From positions 1 through 9,976 of the forward strand of contig CANIXE010000048.1 of NCBI GenBank assembly GCA_947470885.1: a DNA stretch of 9,976 nucleotides, in the 5' to 3' direction. Position numbers and translations under genes: made by a program. Position 1 is the stretch's first letter, and each line of letters begins with the position of its first letter. A model generated the notes under the pieces. The model was not told where the DNA came from and made no database searches. It worked only from the letters and a program-made list of their open reading frames with translations. This document shows, piece by piece, positions 7,660 to 9,976 of this stretch. Source of the stretch: Planctomycetota bacterium. GTDB lineage: Bacteria > Planctomycetota > UBA11346.

Positions 7660-8985
7660 TCAGATAACGTAGGTGTTGAACAGATTTTCCAAGTACTCCT
7701 GGCGGGCCGAGGCCAGCGGGGCGGCTTCGCCCTTCTTCAAGATGTACTTCTGCAGGGTTTCGAAGTCGACCTTGCCCTTCTCGATGTCCTTGCCGATGCC
7801 CTTGTCGTAGGAGCTGTACCGGTCGTCGACGAACTTGGCCAGCTTGCCGTCCTTGATGATCTTCTCGGCGGCGCGCAGGCCCCGGGCCCAGGTGTCGATG
7901 CCGCAGATGTGGGCGTGGAACATGTCTTCCACATCGTAGCTGTCGCGCCGGACCTTGGCGTCGTAGTTCAGACCGCCGGAACCGAGGCCGTCCTTCTGCT
8001 GGAGGATGATCGTCCAGGCCTGGGCGCATTCCCGGAAATCGTTGGGGAACTGGTCGGTGTCCCAGCCATTCATCACGTCGCCCCGGTTGCTGTCGATGGA
8101 GCCGAGGGCGTTGTCGGCGACGCACACCGCCAGTTCATGGCAGAAGTCGTGGCCGGCGAGGGTCGCGTGGTTCTGCTCGATGTTCAGCTTGAAGTGCTTC
8201 TCCAGGCCGAACTTGCGCAGGGTGCCGAGGACCGTGGCGCTATCGAAGTCATACTGGTGCTTGGTCGGTTCGCAGGCCTTAGGCTCGATCAGGAATTGGC
8301 CGGTGAACTTGACCTTCTTGGCGTAGTCCACGGCCATCTGGAAGAACTTGCCGATGTGCTCGGTCTCCCGGGCGTAGTTGGTGTTCAGGAGGCTATTGTA
8401 GCCCTCGCGGCCGCCCCAGAAGACGTAGTTTTCGCCACCCAGAAACTTGGTGACGTCGATGGCCTCTTTCACGCTGTTGGCGCAGTAGGCGAACACATCG
8501 GCGTTCGGGGTGCTGGCCGCGCCCTGGCTGAACCGGGGGTGGCTGAACATGTTGGCAGTGCCCCACAGCAACTTCACGTCGGTGGCCTTCTGCAGTTCCT
8601 TCAGCTTCTCGGCCACAGTCCACAGGTTCTTGTTGGTTTCGGTGAGGTTGGCGCCCTCGGGGGCGACATCGCGGTCATGGAAGGCGTAGTATTCGACGCC
8701 CAGCTTGGTGATGAAGTCGAACACCACTTCGGTGCGCTTCAGGGCCATCTCCAGGCTGTTGGTGCCGTCTTCCCAGGGCCGGACCAGGGTGCCGGGGCCG
8801 AAGATGTCCAGGGCCGTGCCCCGGAAGGTGTGCCAGTAGCACACGGCATTCCGCATCAGCGCCGCCATCGGCTTGCCCAGGATCTTGGCCTTGGGATCAA
8901 AATACTTGTAGGCGAACGGATTGTCGGATTCCGGGCCTTCGTACTTGATGGTGGGGATGGAGGCGAAGTGCTTGGTGAACGGCAT
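7660..8985 (-). CDS. xylA: xylose isomerase
   Basis: The 441-residue enzyme interconverts D-xylose and D-xylulose (and D-glucose and D-fructose) in the cytoplasm with two divalent metals. It has the length of the longer, E. coli-like class II enzymes. Every catalytic residue is present at the E. coli number plus two: His103 and Asp106 in FHDRDVAPEG, Glu234 and Lys236 in LIEPKACEPTKHQYD, Glu270 and His273 in NIEQNHATLAGH, Asp298, Asp309 and Asp311 in GWDTDQFP, and Asp342 in GGLNYDAKVRR. The start at 8985 is chosen over an in-frame ATG 174 bp upstream because MPFTKHFASIPTIKYEGP fits the family start and GGAG lies six bases upstream. It is the first gene of the minus-strand run and its stop is one base from the next start, so it is probably co-transcribed with the sugar genes. 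A LacI-like palindrome lies about 75 bp upstream. No xylulokinase or xylose transporter is in the window. Confidence 0.97.
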   Translation of the reverse strand: MPFTKHFASIPTIKYEGPESDNPFAYKYFDPKAKILGKPMAALMRNAVCYWHTFRGTALDIFGPGTLVRPWEDGTNSLEMALKRTEVVFDFITKLGVEYYAFHDRDVAPEGANLTETNKNLWTVAEKLKELQKATDVKLLWGTANMFSHPRFSQGAASTPNADVFAYCANSVKEAIDVTKFLGGENYVFWGGREGYNSLLNTNYARETEHIGKFFQMAVDYAKKVKFTGQFLIEPKACEPTKHQYDFDSATVLGTLRKFGLEKHFKLNIEQNHATLAGHDFCHELAVCVADNALGSIDSNRGDVMNGWDTDQFPNDFRECAQAWTIILQQKDGLGSGGLNYDAKVRRDSYDVEDMFHAHICGIDTWARGLRAAEKIIKDGKLAKFVDDRYSSYDKGIGKDIEKGKVDFETLQKYILKKGEAAPLASARQEYLENLFNTYVI

Positions 8986-8991
8986 GGGGTG

Positions 8992-8995
8992 CTCC
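8992..8995 (-). promoter_or_regulatory. ribosome binding site of xylA
   Basis: GGAG on the minus strand, six bases before the ATG at 8985. It decides the xylA start against the longer open frame upstream and is among the better Shine-Dalgarno sequences in this operon. Confidence 0.6.
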
Positions 8996-9058
8996 GGGCG
9001 GGGAAACCGCTGTTTCGGGCGCCGACGATATGCCCATTCGGAGTGAAGCAATAAAAAA

Positions 9059-9072
9059 TGGTAGCGCTTCCA
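9059..9072. promoter_or_regulatory. LacI-family-like operator palindrome in the xylA/ppa divergent region
   Basis: TGGTAGCGCTTCCA is symmetric at 12 of 14 positions around a central AGCGCT. LacI/GalR-family operators are typically about 14-16 bp palindromes with a central CG of this kind. It lies in the 166-bp divergent region, next to an A/T-rich run (AATAAAAAAT) that could be part of a xylA promoter, 74 to 87 bp upstream of the xylA ATG. A repressor responding to a sugar would fit xylA. No regulator gene is in the window, and clear -35/-10 hexamers were not found for either gene. The rest of 8986-9151 shows only a small hairpin (TTGCG-ATGC-CGCAA, 9116-9129) before ppa. Confidence 0.4.
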
Positions 9073-9151
9073 CACCGTGGGATGCGTGGCTTTTGCATGG
9101 ACCCCCCTTGGCCGGTTGCGATGCCGCAAAACAGCTCCTAGGGTGTCGCCC

Positions 9152-9796
9152 ATGCCCAACTACCTCGAACTTCCGGCCGGAACCGATATCCCCAACACCG
9201 TCAATGCGATCATCGAGATCCCCAAGGGCTCATCGAACAAGTACGAATACGACAAGGAACTCAATATTTTCCGCCTGGACCGCACGCTGTACAGCCCGGT
9301 CCACTACCCCGGCGCGTATGGATTCATCCCCCAGACCCACTCGGAAGACGGCGACCCCCTGGACGTGGTGGTCATCGTCGAGCACGACACCTTCCCCGGC
9401 TGTTTGATCGAAGTGCGCCCCCTGGGCGTGCTGGTCATGCGGGACGACAAGGGCGTCGACCACAAGATCCTGGCGGTTCCTGTCGCCGATCCGCGCATGC
9501 GCGACGTCCACGGCCTGCAGCACCTGCCCAGCCACTACCTGGCCGAGGTCGACTACTTCTTCAACATTTACAAGGATCTCGAAGGCAAGAAGTCGGACAC
9601 CTACGGTTGGGAAGACCGCCTGGTGGCCCACAAGGTCATCATGGAATGCGTCCAGCGCTACAAGGACTACAAGAACGGCCACATCGACCGCTGGAACAAG
9701 CTGACCGCCAAGGGCAAGAAGGCCGGGACCAAGATCGTCGCCGGCACTGGATTGCGGAATGATCTGAACCCGGATGCGTGGAAACCGGAAGTCTGA
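9152..9796 (+). CDS. ppa: inorganic pyrophosphatase, family I
   Basis: The 214-residue soluble enzyme hydrolyses pyrophosphate to two phosphates and so drives biosynthetic reactions. Active-site residues sit at the E. coli number plus one: Lys30 and Glu32 in SSNKYEYDKE, Arg44, Tyr56 in HYPGAYGFIP, the family signature EDGDPLD with Asp66, Asp68 and Asp71, and Asp98 and Asp103 in MRDDKGVDHK. It is longer than the E. coli protein (175 residues) because of a C-terminal part with YGWEDRLVAHK, a KDYKNGHIDRWNK segment and a Lys-rich tail; related longer bacterial forms exist. The start at 9152 gives MPNYLELPAGTDIPN, the family N-terminus; upstream in-frame codons look non-coding. A weak AGGGTG precedes the ATG. 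It is transcribed away from xylA and is probably monocistronic. CMP-nonulosonate synthesis releases pyrophosphate, but this is a housekeeping enzyme and the link is likely incidental. Confidence 0.97.
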   Translation: MPNYLELPAGTDIPNTVNAIIEIPKGSSNKYEYDKELNIFRLDRTLYSPVHYPGAYGFIPQTHSEDGDPLDVVVIVEHDTFPGCLIEVRPLGVLVMRDDKGVDHKILAVPVADPRMRDVHGLQHLPSHYLAEVDYFFNIYKDLEGKKSDTYGWEDRLVAHKVIMECVQRYKDYKNGHIDRWNKLTAKGKKAGTKIVAGTGLRNDLNPDAWKPEV

Positions 9797-9802
9797 AATG
9801 AT

Positions 9803-9831
9803 GAATGCTCGAATGCTCGAATGCTCGAATG
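9803..9831 (+). repeat. left array of the 8-bp repeat GAATGCTC (about 3.6 copies)
   Basis: Three perfect head-to-tail copies of GAATGCTC plus five bases of a fourth, starting six bases after the ppa stop. The array is the exact reverse complement of the unit in the right array. A transcript reading out of ppa could fold the two arrays into a stem of up to about 29 bp, with the 71 bases between them as loop. Confidence 0.9.
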
Positions 9832-9880
9832 TTAGCCAAGTGAGTTGTTTGGTTTTTGGCTGACGTTTCGAGTCGTTCGC

Positions 9881-9894
9881 GCATTCGAGCATTC
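9881..9894 (-). repeat. short middle copy of the inverted 8-bp repeat
   Basis: GCATTCGAGCATTC holds about 1.6 units of CATTCGAG in the same orientation as the right array, from which it is separated by CTGACTGT. It looks like an interrupted or decayed part of the right array. Confidence 0.75.
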
Positions 9895-9902
9895 CTGACT
9901 GT

Positions 9903-9976
9903 CATTCGAGCATTCGAGCATTCGAGCATTCGAGCATTCGAGCATTCGAGCATTCGAGCATTCGAACATTCGAACA
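9903..9976 (-). repeat. right array of the 8-bp repeat CATTCGAG (at least 9 copies, runs off the window)
   Basis: Seven perfect tandem copies of CATTCGAG (9903-9958) are followed by two copies ending GAA instead of GAG (9959-9974) and then the window edge. In orientation it is inverted with respect to the left array. The two variant copies at the far end show that the array is diverging at its edge. There are no spacers and no protein-coding sense. It may act as a structured 3' end for ppa or be a selfish or slippage-made repeat. Confidence 0.92.

Noticed and set aside
7657..9054. A 465-codon plus-strand frame opposite xylA
   Set aside because: It is a shadow of xylA, whose active-site residues are all present on the minus strand.
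9116..9129. Small hairpin TTGCG-ATGC-CGCAA before ppa as an operator or riboswitch
   Set aside because: A five-base stem is expected by chance, and no other conserved element surrounds it.
9833..9862. Hairpin AGCCAA...TTGGCT as a terminator for ppa
   Set aside because: The stem is only about six pairs with a 16-base loop, and no T run follows. The long pairing of the flanking arrays is a stronger structure.
9639..9953. Minus-strand open frame through the 8-bp repeats, encoding repeated MLECSNAR
   Set aside because: It arises because an 8-bp unit repeats in frame every 24 bp; the rest is antisense to ppa.
9803..9976. CRISPR array
   Set aside because: The unit is only 8 bp, copies are directly adjacent without spacers, and no cas gene is present.

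Overview
The window comes from a high-GC bacterium. No rRNA, tRNA or other taxonomic marker is present. The gene content (a class II-type xylose isomerase, a family I pyrophosphatase with a C-terminal extension, a nonulosonic acid cluster) suggests a Gram-negative-type environmental lineage, possibly of the Planctomycetes/Verrucomicrobia or Acidobacteria kind. That placement is only an impression from protein sequence.

Layout. Positions 1 to 8985 form one long run of genes on the minus strand, with almost no spacing: xylA (8985 to 7660), a GT-B-fold protein (7658 to 6477), a UDP-sugar 4,6-dehydratase (6466 to 5198), a LegC-type aminotransferase (5141 to 4020), a fused CMP-nonulosonate synthetase/nonulosonate synthase (4018 to 2267), a hydrolysing UDP-GlcNAc 2-epimerase homologue (2270 to 1170), a 24-codon mini-ORF (1173 to 1099), a FemAB/GNAT-like acyltransferase (1102 to 95), and possibly the first codons of another gene (95 to the window edge). 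Junctions are ATGA overlaps, 1-bp gaps or short gaps, so the set looks like one operon. A 166-bp divergent intergenic region (8986 to 9151) separates it from ppa (9152 to 9796, plus strand). The window ends in an 8-bp tandem repeat arranged as an inverted pair of arrays (9803 to 9976). No stretch longer than 300 bases lacks a gene.

How the genes work together. Dehydratase, PLP aminotransferase, hydrolysing 2-epimerase, pyruvate/PEP-family (NeuB) synthase and CMP-transferase are the steps of a legionaminic-acid-type (5,7-diamino nonulosonic acid) pathway from UDP-GlcNAc to an activated CMP-sugar. The usual N-acetyltransferase (LegH) is not present in recognisable form. The FemAB/GNAT-like protein at the end of the operon is the only acyltransferase candidate here. 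The GT-B protein carries an Arg-Pro-His-Pro motif and a Ser/Thr-rich motif, as seen in several CMP- or CDP-sugar-using transferases, and may be the transferase or a further sugar-modifying enzyme.

Main points of interest: the NeuA-NeuB fusion; a 71-bp tandem duplication at the neuC/acyltransferase junction that created a start-stop relay (ATGA, mini-ORF, ATGA); a xylose isomerase gene heading a nonulosonate operon behind a LacI-like palindrome; and the inverted 8-mer arrays after ppa.
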